Shown: positions 25,020-34,242 of the stretch, piece by piece
How the letters are laid out: each line of letters starts with the position of its first letter
How positions within the stretch are numbered: position 1 is the stretch's first letter
NCBI GenBank assembly: GCA_947448135.1
Contig: CANFLZ010000004.1
Span: forward strand, 1 to 64,000
Source: Flavobacteriales bacterium
Lineage (GTDB): Bacteria > Bacteroidota > Bacteroidia > Flavobacteriales_D > Sanyastnellaceae
Length of the DNA: 64,000 bases
Reading direction: 5' to 3'
Notes under the pieces: model-generated
The model's input: only the letters and a program-made list of their open reading frames with translations
The model's database searches: none
What the model was told of the DNA's origin: nothing
Position numbers and translations under genes: made by a program

Positions 25020-26342
25020 TTATTTTTCTAACAAACTTGGATCGTGTTCGAAGAACAAGGTCACTCTATTGTCCGCTGTATAGTATTTTTTTGCTGCAGC
25101 CATCATATCTTCTTTGGTGACTTTCATGTAGCGATTAATTTCTGTATTGATCAAATTGGTATCGCCGTAGTAGGTGTGATAATTGGCTAAACTTTCAGCG
25201 ATGCCAGCCATACTGGAATTGCGTGAAATGAAGTCGCTTTCGATTTGATTGCGTAGTTTTTGAAACTCTTCGTCAGTGATGGGTTCAGTTTTCAATCGCT
25301 CAAACTCGTCATTCACCGCTTTCTCAAGTTCATTTACATCAACGCCCATGTTGGCTACTGTGTAAGCCAATGTCAATCCTGGATCTTCTAGATTAAAGGT
25401 AAATGCACCGCTAAAAATCGCCAACTCTTTATCCTCTACGACACTTTTATTTAATCGAGAACTTGTACCATTGGACAACAAGGTGTTGATCATATCAACG
25501 GCATAAAATTCAGGAGTTCCTTGCGCTGGAATGCGGTATGCTTGAACCATCAAAGGCAATTGGTCTTTTACTTTCAATACGTCGCGAACTTCTCCTTTGG
25601 CCTCTGGCTGAAAGGTTGGACGAACGATGTCTTTTCCTTTTGCGATAGGTCCGAAATAAGCTTCGATTAATTTCTTGGCTTGCTCTGGCGTAAAATCTCC
25701 GGCAATACTCAATGTGGCATTGTTGGGAACATAGTACATGTGGTAAAAATCAACGAAGTCTTGGTCTTTCGCAGCGTTCAAATCATCCAATGAACCGATA
25801 GGAGCCCAAGCGTATGTGTTGTTCTTGTAAGCTCTTTTCAAAGTTTCTGGAAAGAGATTACCATAAGGTTGGTTGTCGTAACGTTGGCGTTTTTCTTCTT
25901 TGACAACTTCACGTTGTGTCTCGATTCCTTCTTTTTCAACTTTTGCATGCATCATGCGCTCACTTTCCAACCAAAGACCCAACTCGAGTTGGTTGCTGGG
26001 CAATAAATCATAATAGAAAGTTCTGTCTTGCGATGTATTGGCATTTAATCCTCCACCTGCATTCTCTACATATTTTGCGTACTCTCCGCGACCGATATTT
26101 TCTGTTCCTTCAAACAACAAATGCTCGAAGAAATGCGCCATGCCTGTACGACCCACCACTTCATTTTTTGAACCTACATGGTAGAGCACGGTTACGGCAA
26201 CAATGGGGGTAGAGTGATCTTCGTGTAAGATTACATGAAGACCATTTTTGAGATCATATTCGCTGAAGCGAATATTCTGAGCCTGACCTTGAGCAGCAGC
26301 CACGACGACAGCTAAGGCCAGTACAAAAATTTGTTTCATCAA
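25020..26342 (-). CDS. M16-family zinc peptidase, catalytic subunit
   Basis: The 440-residue protein has a signal peptide ending A-Q-G-Q-A-Q. The zinc motif H-F-F-E-H (residues about 68-72) lies in G-M-A-H-F-F-E-H-L-L-F-E-G-T, and the third ligand region E-V-V-K-E-E-K-R-Q is about 75 residues later. In the second domain the R/Y pair is absent (V-E-D-K-E-L-A-I-F), complementing the inactive partner encoded 13 bases downstream. It probably degrades peptides in the periplasm. The promoter box is at 26363-26370. Confidence 0.92.
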   Translation of the reverse strand: MMKQIFVLALAVVVAAAQGQAQNIRFSEYDLKNGLHVILHEDHSTPIVAVTVLYHVGSKNEVVGRTGMAHFFEHLLFEGTENIGRGEYAKYVENAGGGLNANTSQDRTFYYDLLPSNQLELGLWLESERMMHAKVEKEGIETQREVVKEEKRQRYDNQPYGNLFPETLKRAYKNNTYAWAPIGSLDDLNAAKDQDFVDFYHMYYVPNNATLSIAGDFTPEQAKKLIEAYFGPIAKGKDIVRPTFQPEAKGEVRDVLKVKDQLPLMVQAYRIPAQGTPEFYAVDMINTLLSNGTSSRLNKSVVEDKELAIFSGAFTFNLEDPGLTLAYTVANMGVDVNELEKAVNDEFERLKTEPITDEEFQKLRNQIESDFISRNSSMAGIAESLANYHTYYGDTNLINTEINRYMKVTKEDMMAAAKKYYTADNRVTLFFEHDPSLLEK

Positions 26343-26362
26343 TTTTGGTTTTTAGAATGAAA

Positions 26363-26370
26363 CAAAAATA
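26363..26370 (-). promoter_or_regulatory. -7 promoter box for the M16 peptidase operon
   Basis: The minus strand reads TATTTTTG, an exact TAnnTTTG match, 20 bases upstream of the ATG at 26342. Confidence 0.55.
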
Positions 26371-26437
26371 AGGGATACCGACCCACTTACGCGGGAAAAA
26401 AAATGAAGGAAATCCTGAGGTTTGGATATTTTGGGAA

Positions 26438-28012
26438 TTAGTGTCCGCCTCCTTGAACGGGCTCTAAACTCAAGCCTTGTTTTTTGAGGATTTGTCCTGC
26501 TTTCAAGCCGTAGAAGGCAAGATACAGGAAGCACAATACGCCAACCCAATAAGAAGTTTGTATACCAATGCTTCCCACTTCTGCCAATGCGCCTTGAGAA
26601 ACGCTAATAAATCCACCTCCCATGATCATCATGATCAAATATCCAGATGCTTCATTGGTTTTAGCACCAAGACCTGAAATCGCCAATGTGTAAATACATG
26701 GCCAAAGTGTCGAACAGAAAAGACCCACACTGATAAAGGCATAAGCGCTGGTCATGCCTTCTCCAAAAATACCGATGAGCAAGGCCAGGATACCTCCCGC
26801 AGAATAGATCATCAATTGTTTTGTCGGTACGCCTTTGCTCAAATAATCAGCGATAACCAGAATGGCGATCACTCCAGCATAGGGAAGGAATACGGTGATA
26901 TCTCTTCCAGCGATGGCGTTGCTCAAAAGAAAAATTCCAAATGCACCATAAGGCAAGGCTAAACGGAAGATCATTTTCTGAAGTTCACTCTTAGCGAAAA
27001 CCATTCCTGCAGAAGTCCAACGTCCAATCATCAAGCTGGCCCAAAACAGCGATACATACGGAGCAATATTGCTTTCATGAGTATGCAATTTTTGTTTCAT
27101 GAATTCAGGTAAGTTAGAGGCAGTAGACACTTCTACTCCGACATAAACGAAGATGGCAATCATTCCAAGGACCAATTGCGGATATTTGAAAACACTTTTT
27201 TGAGAATCTTGCGCCGCATGTTCTTCATTGCTTTCGATTTGATCAGGAATGGAGCTTCTTAAAAAGAAATAGGCCGCTGCCAAAAATGCTAGGCCCAGGA
27301 TGAGATAAGGAATTTTTACTGCGCCGACATCCAATGCATTATCGCCACCTACTTTTCCAAAGAGGGCAAACGATACAATGAGCGGTGCTATGGTGGTTCC
27401 AATATTGTTGATTCCACCAGCCAAACTCAAACGATTGTTACCTTCTGATGGATTACCCAAAACGATAGCCAACGGATTGGCAACTGTTTGTTGTAATGAA
27501 AAACCAAGACCTACAATAAATAAACCCGAAATAAACAGGACAAAAGAAGTGTTTTTGGCTTCTTTGAATTGCAATTGAGCCTCCACTTTGGTTTTCTCGT
27601 TTTGGTCATAAAAGTCCAAAGTCAATTGGCCAGAATGCATCATGGTCATGCGATCGTAGTAGGCCACAAGATCCTCTTGATATTGTTTTTCTGCTGATAC
27701 ATAATGTTGGGCTGCTGGATAAAATATTCCAGTTCCCAAAGCGCTGATGGCAAGACCAAGTGCCAATCCCTTGCGATATCCTATGCTAGCGAGAATGTCC
27801 TTTTTTCGCAATTTTGAAATCAATACGTAGGCAATGGACCCAACAGTGTACGCCACATAAAAAGCAAATGAAACCATTTGCGATTGTGTTTGACTCAAAT
27901 CCAAAGCTTTGCGAAAAACAGGAATAAGAATGTCATTCCCAGAAGCAACAAAGCCCCAGAAAAAGAAAACCATGATCAATGCAGTGAATGCTCTTTTTTG
28001 TTGTGTGTTCAT
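26438..28012 (-). CDS. Sugar MFS transporter, FucP/GluP-like
   Basis: The 524-residue inner-membrane protein has about twelve hydrophobic segments. The N-terminal segment F-F-F-W-G-F-V-A-S-G-N-D-I-L-I-P and the later F-Y-V-A-Y-T-V-G-S segment are typical of the FucP-like (fucose/glucose/galactose:H+) family. A hydrophilic helical insertion of about 50 residues (near 110-160) separates early membrane segments, which is common in Bacteroidota members. I chose the ATG at 28012 because residues before it are unlike the family. The substrate is not identifiable. It is divergent from the lipoprotein gene. Confidence 0.85.
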   Translation of the reverse strand: MNTQQKRAFTALIMVFFFWGFVASGNDILIPVFRKALDLSQTQSQMVSFAFYVAYTVGSIAYVLISKLRKKDILASIGYRKGLALGLAISALGTGIFYPAAQHYVSAEKQYQEDLVAYYDRMTMMHSGQLTLDFYDQNEKTKVEAQLQFKEAKNTSFVLFISGLFIVGLGFSLQQTVANPLAIVLGNPSEGNNRLSLAGGINNIGTTIAPLIVSFALFGKVGGDNALDVGAVKIPYLILGLAFLAAAYFFLRSSIPDQIESNEEHAAQDSQKSVFKYPQLVLGMIAIFVYVGVEVSTASNLPEFMKQKLHTHESNIAPYVSLFWASLMIGRWTSAGMVFAKSELQKMIFRLALPYGAFGIFLLSNAIAGRDITVFLPYAGVIAILVIADYLSKGVPTKQLMIYSAGGILALLIGIFGEGMTSAYAFISVGLFCSTLWPCIYTLAISGLGAKTNEASGYLIMMIMGGGFISVSQGALAEVGSIGIQTSYWVGVLCFLYLAFYGLKAGQILKKQGLSLEPVQGGGH

Positions 28013-28036
28013 TATCTTTCGTTTTTGCTTTGTAAA

Positions 28037-28534
28037 ATGAGTTATAGTAATCTTTACAATTTGTTGCAATATAACAAGAAATTGTTTTTGGTTTGGAGCA
28101 CATTCATCTTTGTTACTGGATGCAAATCACCGCAATGTTTTATTGCCAATATGTCTGGAACATGGAAAGGAAAAACCTCAGGTGAGGCAGTTTCATTTGA
28201 ACAATGGAATATTTCAGATTGGAAGTGTGAGTCCTACGGAAGTGCCTGGATCATAGAAGAATCGGATACTGTTTTTCAAGAAAAATTTGAGCTAATTGCC
28301 AAGGAGTGGGGATATGAATATTGTGCTCATCCCAATATGACTATGAATCCAACTTGCTTTCGTTTGCACAAAGTGAGAAGAAATTATTTAGAGGTAAACA
28401 ATTTTCAGCACGATTTTCCGCAAGTGATTATTTATCACATTCAAGGAAACGAAGTGCATATCACTTTGAAGGGAGAAAATGAAAATCACGAAAAAATAGA
28501 GGAGTCGTACTCCTTATTTCGGCAACCTCATTGA
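28037..28534 (+). CDS. DUF6265-type lipoprotein
   Basis: The 165-residue protein has a lipobox (V-T-G-C near residue 27) after a short hydrophobic segment, so it is probably an outer-envelope lipoprotein. The mature part begins with G-T-W-K-G-K and contains the N-F-Q-H-D-F-P-Q-V-I-I-Y-H motif near 130, characteristic of DUF6265, a small beta-rich domain of unknown function. The ATG at 28037 follows TTGCTTTG (28025-28032) by four bases. The 3' end overlaps convergent gldC by 7 bp. Confidence 0.72.
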   Translation: MSYSNLYNLLQYNKKLFLVWSTFIFVTGCKSPQCFIANMSGTWKGKTSGEAVSFEQWNISDWKCESYGSAWIIEESDTVFQEKFELIAKEWGYEYCAHPNMTMNPTCFRLHKVRRNYLEVNNFQHDFPQVIIYHIQGNEVHITLKGENENHEKIEESYSLFRQPH

Positions 28535-28860
28535 TTGGGACCTACATTCATTTTTTCTGCGTAATAGTCACAGAAATCACGCATGGTGGCTGCCATTTTG
28601 TGATCACCAGTAGATTTCTCAAAACTATCCGAAAGTGTGAGAATGGTTTGGTGAACAAAAAACTTCATTTCCTCAACCGTCATTTCTTTGGTCCACAAGT
28701 CAATGCGCAAAGTATTGCGTTCTTGTTTGTCCCAAAATCCTAAAATCATGGCTTTGGCATCTCTTCTATCCCCTGTTTCTGAAGCTTCCCAAGAGATGTT
28801 TTCGGCAACTTTATTCTCATCCAATTCGATATCGATGACAATATTTGAATTTTTACTCAT
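28528..28860 (-). CDS. gldC: Gliding motility protein GldC
   Basis: The 110-residue soluble protein matches the GldC family: I-D-I-E-L-D-E-N near the N-terminus, the R-R-D-A-K-A-M-I-L-G-F-W-D segment near 33, and a C-terminal M-R-D-F-C-D-Y-Y-A-E-K. GldC is needed for full gliding activity in Flavobacterium, although its exact action is not known. It is two bases downstream of gldB, the conserved order. Confidence 0.92.
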   Translation of the reverse strand: MSKNSNIVIDIELDENKVAENISWEASETGDRRDAKAMILGFWDKQERNTLRIDLWTKEMTVEEMKFFVHQTILTLSDSFEKSTGDHKMAATMRDFCDYYAEKMNVGPNQ

Positions 28861-28862
28861 GA

Positions 28863-29918
28863 CTAAATTTTTGGCTTAAATGACGATAATATTTTTTGAT
28901 TGTTTCTTTCTTTCCACAACTGCTCAATGGTGACAGTTGGATTTTTTTCCATGTAGGCCCCTACAATTTTCCATCCCATCCACAATCCCAATTGAGGAGA
29001 GGAATTCTGTGGCAGATTTCCTGCATTGGTGAATGGCGCTTCCACAAACCACTTGTAAATTTCTTCCGGTTTAGTTCCAAACATAACTTCTTGTTTGGCC
29101 ATTTCTTTCCAGATATTCAATTCGTTTTCTAATGCCCAATTGTATTCTTGTGCTGTCCACATCATTTTGGTCGAATCGGCCATATCCGGTAGGGCAACAT
29201 CCAAGGCGTACATGATTTTCCCCGTATAAATTAAGGCGTTCAGGAAATCATTTTTCTCCGGTGGAATGGTGTCGTAATCGTTGTATCGAGCGCTCATCCA
29301 ATTGAAAACAGCATTGGAAACAAGGTATTGCTTCTGCATGTTTTTCTTCTTGTATTGCGGGAATCGATCAGAGGGAAATTCCTTGACCAATGGGTCTGGG
29401 TACAGATAATAGTCCAAGCCTATGAACAAATTATTGTCTTTGGCATAAGAGGCAACGGCTAGTCCGCTATTCATGAAAATGATCTGTGGATTTTTCTCTT
29501 TCGGCAGTTGTTTAGCAGTTCGATAAAAAGCATGCGAAAGTTGTGATAAATAATCTTGAACGTCTTGATTCGAATGATTTTTTTCAATGGCAATTTGAAG
29601 GTCTTTCATGTCCTTGAAATTTGCAAATTGCTGCAACGTGAACAATGTTGACGAGTCCTGGCAGGCGCCCATCCTCATGATTTCTTCCAGATACATGCAT
29701 CCAATTTTGTTGGGAAGTTGGGTGATTTGATTTTTGTTTTCGTTCCAGTTCTTGGGATGAAAAACCAAAGAATCCAATCGATAATGTTGAAGTGGTGAAA
29801 TCTCTTCTGGATTGACTTCGACATTTTTTCTGGGGTCGTTGTGCTCATCACAACCCGCCCCAAAAAGCAAAATCATGACAACACCAATAATTATTTTTTT
29901 TGATTCCCAATTCATCAT
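28863..29918 (-). CDS. gldB: Gliding motility lipoprotein GldB
   Basis: The 351-residue protein has a lipoprotein signal (hydrophobic segment then F-G-A-G-C near residue 23). It matches the GldB family, with Y-L-E-E-I-M-R-M-G near residue 75, F-I-G-L-D-Y-Y-L-Y near 166, and a late N-L-P-Q-N-S-S-P-Q-L-G-L-W-M-G-W-K-I segment. GldB is an essential gliding motility lipoprotein in Flavobacterium johnsoniae. The ATG at 29918 begins Met-Met; 29915 is equally possible. It is divergent from the PorT-like gene and forms an operon with gldC. Confidence 0.9.
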   Translation of the reverse strand: MMNWESKKIIIGVVMILLFGAGCDEHNDPRKNVEVNPEEISPLQHYRLDSLVFHPKNWNENKNQITQLPNKIGCMYLEEIMRMGACQDSSTLFTLQQFANFKDMKDLQIAIEKNHSNQDVQDYLSQLSHAFYRTAKQLPKEKNPQIIFMNSGLAVASYAKDNNLFIGLDYYLYPDPLVKEFPSDRFPQYKKKNMQKQYLVSNAVFNWMSARYNDYDTIPPEKNDFLNALIYTGKIMYALDVALPDMADSTKMMWTAQEYNWALENELNIWKEMAKQEVMFGTKPEEIYKWFVEAPFTNAGNLPQNSSPQLGLWMGWKIVGAYMEKNPTVTIEQLWKERNNQKILSSFKPKI

Positions 29919-29968
29919 TAGCTTAGCGTAGCATTTGCAGTGCAAGTTAATTCATTAAAACGAAACAG

Positions 29969-30745
29969 ATGAAAAAAGTAATCCTAGCCTTATTGGCAAT
30001 GATATCGATGGTAGTGACGCAAGCCCAAATTTCCGGTTATAAAATTGGTGTAAAATTGAGTCCGAATGTGTCTTACATGAGATCGGAAAATGGAGATATT
30101 GCTATTTCCAAAGCGCCTTTGCGTTTGGGTTATGGCTTGATTATCGATAAAATGTTTGCAGAAAAATATGCCGTCGGAACTGGAGTAAATGTCTACAAAA
30201 TGGGAGGTCAAACGCAGTTCTCTTATACAGAAGCAGCCAACGATACAACGAGCATCTACAATCTGACTCGCGATTACAAATTGACTTATATTGAAATTCC
30301 TTTGACTTTGAAATTGCGTACTTCTCCAATTGCGGGGATAACTTATTGGGGACAATTTGGTATTGGTGTGGGGTATTTGTACAAGGCCTATAGCGATGAT
30401 ACTTATCAAAAAAATTATCAGCAAAATGGTAGCTCAAATGTTTTTTCTCAAAGTGTTGGACAGGTCGTTACCGATACGGGCAATGACATTCAACAACAAC
30501 TGATGCCATTTCGTGCTAGTATGATTGCCGCATTTGGCTTGGAATATCCTATTTCAGGAACTACTGCATTAATGGCTGGAATAAGCTACAATGGCGGATT
30601 GTTGAGTTTGTATAAGCCGAGTAGTGATGTTGTTCAATTGACTTCAGGTGTACCTGCATTTTCAAGTGATAAAAAATCGGTTCAGAAAACCAGTCGCAAA
30701 ATATCTGCGAATATGATTGAACTTAATGTTGGAATTTTATTTTAA
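29969..30745 (+). CDS. PorT-like outer-membrane beta-barrel protein
   Basis: The 258-residue protein has a signal peptide (ending V-T-Q-A-Q) and alternating hydrophobic strands typical of an 8-stranded barrel. It begins Y-K-I-G-V-K-L-S-P-N and ends N-V-G-I-L-F with a C-terminal aromatic residue. Y-I-E-I-P-L-T-L-K-L-R-T is the family signature near 109. PorT/SprT proteins take part in type IX secretion; many related barrels do not, so T9SS function is inference. It is coupled to nadE (TAATG). Confidence 0.82.
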   Translation: MKKVILALLAMISMVVTQAQISGYKIGVKLSPNVSYMRSENGDIAISKAPLRLGYGLIIDKMFAEKYAVGTGVNVYKMGGQTQFSYTEAANDTTSIYNLTRDYKLTYIEIPLTLKLRTSPIAGITYWGQFGIGVGYLYKAYSDDTYQKNYQQNGSSNVFSQSVGQVVTDTGNDIQQQLMPFRASMIAAFGLEYPISGTTALMAGISYNGGLLSLYKPSSDVVQLTSGVPAFSSDKKSVQKTSRKISANMIELNVGILF

Positions 30746-31572
30746 TGAATTTTTCTTCGATTGCTGAGCACATAGTTGGTTGGCTGAAGCATTATGCGGA
30801 GGCCAATTTTCAAAAAGGTTTTGTTGTCGGTGTAAGCGGAGGCATTGATTCTGCCCTGACATCGACATTGTGCGCTATGACTGGCTTGCCAACGTTGTTG
30901 TTGGAAATGCCCATTCATCAGCCCCTGCAACAAGTGTCACGCGCGCAAGAACACATCAAGCAGTTACAAGATCGTTTTTCCAACGTCACCGGAAAGCGAG
31001 TTGATTTGACTTCGAGTTTTGATTCTTTAATTGCGGACTGGGAAAACAGTGAGGATGCACATGTCATGCATCTGACCAATGCCAACACTCGTTCTCGTCT
31101 CCGGATGTTGACGTTGTACTATCATGCAGGTATTCGACAGTCTTTGGTGGCGGGTACAGGAAATAAAATTGAGGATTTTGGAGTAGGCTTCTTCACCAAA
31201 TATGGTGATGGAGGAGTGGATATTTCGCCAATCGCTGATTTGACCAAATCAGAAGTTTCCAAATTAGCCGAGCTTGTTGGAGTTCCCCATTCAATTTTAA
31301 TAGCTCCACCTACAGATGGATTGTGGGAAGATGATCGATCGGATGAGGATCAAATTGGTGCCTCATATCCAGAGTTAGAATGGGCGATGAATTGGTGCGA
31401 AAAACATGGTCATCGCAAAAATGGGAAATGGGAATTTTCTTTGTTTGATTTGGAAAATGTTGGTGAAAGACAGCGCACGGTTCTTCAGATTTATACCCGA
31501 TTGAACAATGCTAATCAGCACAAAATGCTTCCCATTCCTGTTTGTATTATTCCAAGTGAATTAAAAGATTAA
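30745..31572 (+). CDS. nadE: NAD+ synthetase (ammonia-dependent type)
   Basis: The 275-residue enzyme makes NAD+ from deamido-NAD+, ATP and ammonia. The PP-loop motif V-S-G-G-I-D-S-A-L is near residue 32. The D-L-T-K-S-E-V segment near 165 and P-P-T-D-G-L-W-E-D-D-R-S-D-E-D-Q-I-G near 190 are diagnostic. It lacks the N-terminal glutaminase domain of longer NadE. It begins inside the stop codon of the PorT-like gene and ends overlapping the SpoIIE phosphatase gene by 4 bp. Confidence 0.95.
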   Translation: MNFSSIAEHIVGWLKHYAEANFQKGFVVGVSGGIDSALTSTLCAMTGLPTLLLEMPIHQPLQQVSRAQEHIKQLQDRFSNVTGKRVDLTSSFDSLIADWENSEDAHVMHLTNANTRSRLRMLTLYYHAGIRQSLVAGTGNKIEDFGVGFFTKYGDGGVDISPIADLTKSEVSKLAELVGVPHSILIAPPTDGLWEDDRSDEDQIGASYPELEWAMNWCEKHGHRKNGKWEFSLFDLENVGERQRTVLQIYTRLNNANQHKMLPIPVCIIPSELKD

Positions 31573-33350
31573 ACGCGAACGCCCATGATGAGAATATCAT
31601 CGGTCTGTTCCTCACCATTTTTCCAATTATCAAGCGTCTTTGCCAGGATATCCTGCTGTTCAGGCATGTCCAGATGCGCGTTTTGAATGAGTACTTCTTT
31701 GAGCTGTTTGCGCATGAATTTTTTATTCTTGGGACCACCGAATTGATCGGCATATCCATCACTGAATACATACAACATGTCTCCAGGTTCGCATTGGAAT
31801 GTATGCGTGGAAAATAAGCGGTGTTCTTTGCTTTCTATACCAATGCTTCTTTTCTCTGCATTGATTTCTATCAATTCATCTTTTCGAATGATGTACAACG
31901 AATTTTGGGCTCCACTGAACTCAAGATTAAGGGTGGTTGTATCCAATGAACATAAAGCGATGTCCATGCCATCTTTGATCTGCTCATTGTCCTCGGAGTG
32001 AAATGCGGCTGAAGCGATGCGATTGACTTGATTTAGAATTTGGCCTGGAACGGTATATACTTTAGATACATGATTGAGGGCATTGTGGGCAATAAGGCTC
32101 ATGAAGGCGCCGGGAACGCCGTGACCTGTGCAATCTGCAGCGGCAAATAGTTTTTTGTTGCCTTGGTCTTGCACCCAATAAAAATCACCACTCACAACAT
32201 CTTTCGGGAGAAAAAGAATGAAGTGTTGGGGTAGGATTTTTTTTATCGTTGAAGTGTTGGGTAGAATGGAATCTTGCAATCGTTTGGCGTAGGTTATGCT
32301 CGATCTAAGATCTCCATAAAGCCTTTCAATTTCTTCTCGCTGAAAGTCACTCTGGTTTTTTTGATTTACCAGTTCTTGGGTCTGTTCTGAAACTTTTTCT
32401 TCCATCTGATTGCGATAAGCATACAAATCGGATTTCATCTGAATCAATGCTTGCCCCATTTCATCTTTTTCAGAAAGCGGACTAAATTCGGTATCAAAGT
32501 TACCTTGACCAACTGCGGTGGCAAAGTCTTTTGTTTTCTCAAAATTACCAATTAGTTTTTCTACGGCAATGCCCATATCTCCTATTTCATCATTGGCAAA
32601 TTTCAGTAGTTGATTGTCATAAACACCAAAAGATAGTTTTTTCAAAATTCTTCGAATTTTGAGAATTCTAGTAGTAATGGTGCGACTTGTCACATAACCT
32701 ATAACAAACCCCAACAGAATAATGAGAATACTGAGTCCAGCAAGAAGAATGTATAGTTCCTCAAACGACTGATTCATCAAAGCCTGTTCTTGCTTGATTT
32801 GGTTATGAAAATGATTGAGCTGGTCTTGTATTAAGTACTGTAGTCTTTTTATTTTTTGTGGAATTCCTTTTCCTTCTAAAAACAAGTCTTCAGCAGTGAT
32901 GATTTTAAATGGATCTTGATAGCTTTCGAAATTGTTGAGTGTGGTTCTTAATTCTGAATAATACATTTGAAGAGTATCCCATTCTTGCTGTATCCAACTG
33001 CATTCTTGTTTTTGCTCGTCAATCCAAAAGGGTTGCAGGCTATCGATGGTCGCTAGCTGCAATGGAATGGTTTGATCAACGAGCATGTTGAATTTTCTTT
33101 TTTCAATGTGGTCTTCCCCTCGTTGTACAAATGCCCATTGCTTGCTCAGCTCCAAGGATTCTTCAATGCTCAACAGCAAGTTTCTGCAGGCAGTTAAAGA
33201 AGGCATGTGAACATTGTTCAACTGATTGTTCACTTTTTCAGCTTTTGAAAGTGTGATTTGAACAAAATAAAGTGCCACCAATAAAACCAAGATGAAAATG
33301 CCAAATCCTAGGAACAATCGAAGTGATATGGGAAAGCGCATCTTATTCAT
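31569..33350 (-). CDS. SpoIIE-family protein phosphatase with HAMP domain
   Basis: The 593-residue membrane protein has a first TM near residues 10-30, a helical extracytoplasmic region, and a second TM near 205-225. A HAMP-like segment with a second HAMP-like stretch spans about 225-330, followed by a short coiled coil. The PP2C/SpoIIE domain begins near 365, with G-D-F-Y-W-V-Q-D and D-C-T-G-H-G-V-P-G-A-F-M as metal-binding motifs. It probably dephosphorylates an anti-sigma antagonist or another signalling protein. It overlaps the TPR gene by 8 bases (ATGAATAA) and is the output of the three-gene operon with the YfiR-like protein. Confidence 0.9.
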   Translation of the reverse strand: MNKMRFPISLRLFLGFGIFILVLLVALYFVQITLSKAEKVNNQLNNVHMPSLTACRNLLLSIEESLELSKQWAFVQRGEDHIEKRKFNMLVDQTIPLQLATIDSLQPFWIDEQKQECSWIQQEWDTLQMYYSELRTTLNNFESYQDPFKIITAEDLFLEGKGIPQKIKRLQYLIQDQLNHFHNQIKQEQALMNQSFEELYILLAGLSILIILLGFVIGYVTSRTITTRILKIRRILKKLSFGVYDNQLLKFANDEIGDMGIAVEKLIGNFEKTKDFATAVGQGNFDTEFSPLSEKDEMGQALIQMKSDLYAYRNQMEEKVSEQTQELVNQKNQSDFQREEIERLYGDLRSSITYAKRLQDSILPNTSTIKKILPQHFILFLPKDVVSGDFYWVQDQGNKKLFAAADCTGHGVPGAFMSLIAHNALNHVSKVYTVPGQILNQVNRIASAAFHSEDNEQIKDGMDIALCSLDTTTLNLEFSGAQNSLYIIRKDELIEINAEKRSIGIESKEHRLFSTHTFQCEPGDMLYVFSDGYADQFGGPKNKKFMRKQLKEVLIQNAHLDMPEQQDILAKTLDNWKNGEEQTDDILIMGVRV

Positions 33351-34242
33351 TGGGGTATAGTTTCTGTGCTTCTGATTTTAATCTCTGGTATTCTTCTTCA
33401 TTTCCCAACGATCGATGGATATACATCAATGCTTTGTATTGAGAAGCGTTTTTGGGGCATTCTTGAAATGTGTTTTGAGCAAATGGCAGAGCCTGCGAAA
33501 ACAGATGAAGCGCATCTTCTTGAATCGATAGTAATTGATCGATCTCGGCATTGTTGTCTATTTTTTTAATTTTAAATACCCCAATGTTGTAAAAGAGAAT
33601 AGCTAGGTTGTGCAGCGACTCACAATCCGTAGGATCTTCTTTAAGTATCTTTTGATAGAGCGCTATGCATTTGTGTGGATAGTAGAGACTAGAGTCAGTT
33701 TGTTCCCAAAATTCATAATAGCGTTCGGCTTTCTTTTTTTCAAATTCAACTTGTAGTGAGCGCAAGGGCTGAGGCTCAGAAAGTTTTTGATTCCAAGCGA
33801 TGAAGTAGTCAAAGGAAGCGTCCGCGGCACCTTCGTTTCCTTTTTGAAAACTGCGGGCCTTCATCAAAGCATCATTGTAGTATGTGCTCACGATATAGCG
33901 TTGAGCGTAATAAATATTTTCTTGCAGTTTTGGATCGGGTTGATGTGACAATGCTTCCTGAAACGCCACCATGGCTTGCTCTCGGGCCTGGTTGGTATTT
34001 TCATTTTTAGGGTATTTTTTGTACAATTCTTTGTAGAGAAATCCCATGGTGTAATGCGCCGTTGGATCCAATCCTTCTTGCTTCAGGGCAAGTTTCATTT
34101 GGTCAATGGATTTTTCGATTTCCTTGTTCTGCTCGTAATTCAGAATCACCTGATCCGTCATGGGATGTTGGCCCCATGCGCCTGTAAAAAGCGAGAGAAA
34201 CAATATGACAATGCAAGATGTTTTTATTGATTGACTTTCCAT
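33343..34242 (-). CDS. Exported TPR protein
   Basis: The 299-residue protein has a signal peptide (hydrophobic residues 10-22, ending W-G-Q). TPR-like helical repeats follow: A-H-Y-T-M-G-F-L-Y-K-E-L-Y near 62, and C-E-S-L-H-N-L-A-I-L-F-Y-N-I-G-V-F near 215. It is probably periplasmic and a scaffold. It lies between a YfiR-like gene (19-base overlap) and the phosphatase gene (8-base overlap), suggesting that all three form one signalling module. Confidence 0.8.
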   Translation of the reverse strand: MESQSIKTSCIVILFLSLFTGAWGQHPMTDQVILNYEQNKEIEKSIDQMKLALKQEGLDPTAHYTMGFLYKELYKKYPKNENTNQAREQAMVAFQEALSHQPDPKLQENIYYAQRYIVSTYYNDALMKARSFQKGNEGAADASFDYFIAWNQKLSEPQPLRSLQVEFEKKKAERYYEFWEQTDSSLYYPHKCIALYQKILKEDPTDCESLHNLAILFYNIGVFKIKKIDNNAEIDQLLSIQEDALHLFSQALPFAQNTFQECPKNASQYKALMYIHRSLGNEEEYQRLKSEAQKLYPNE

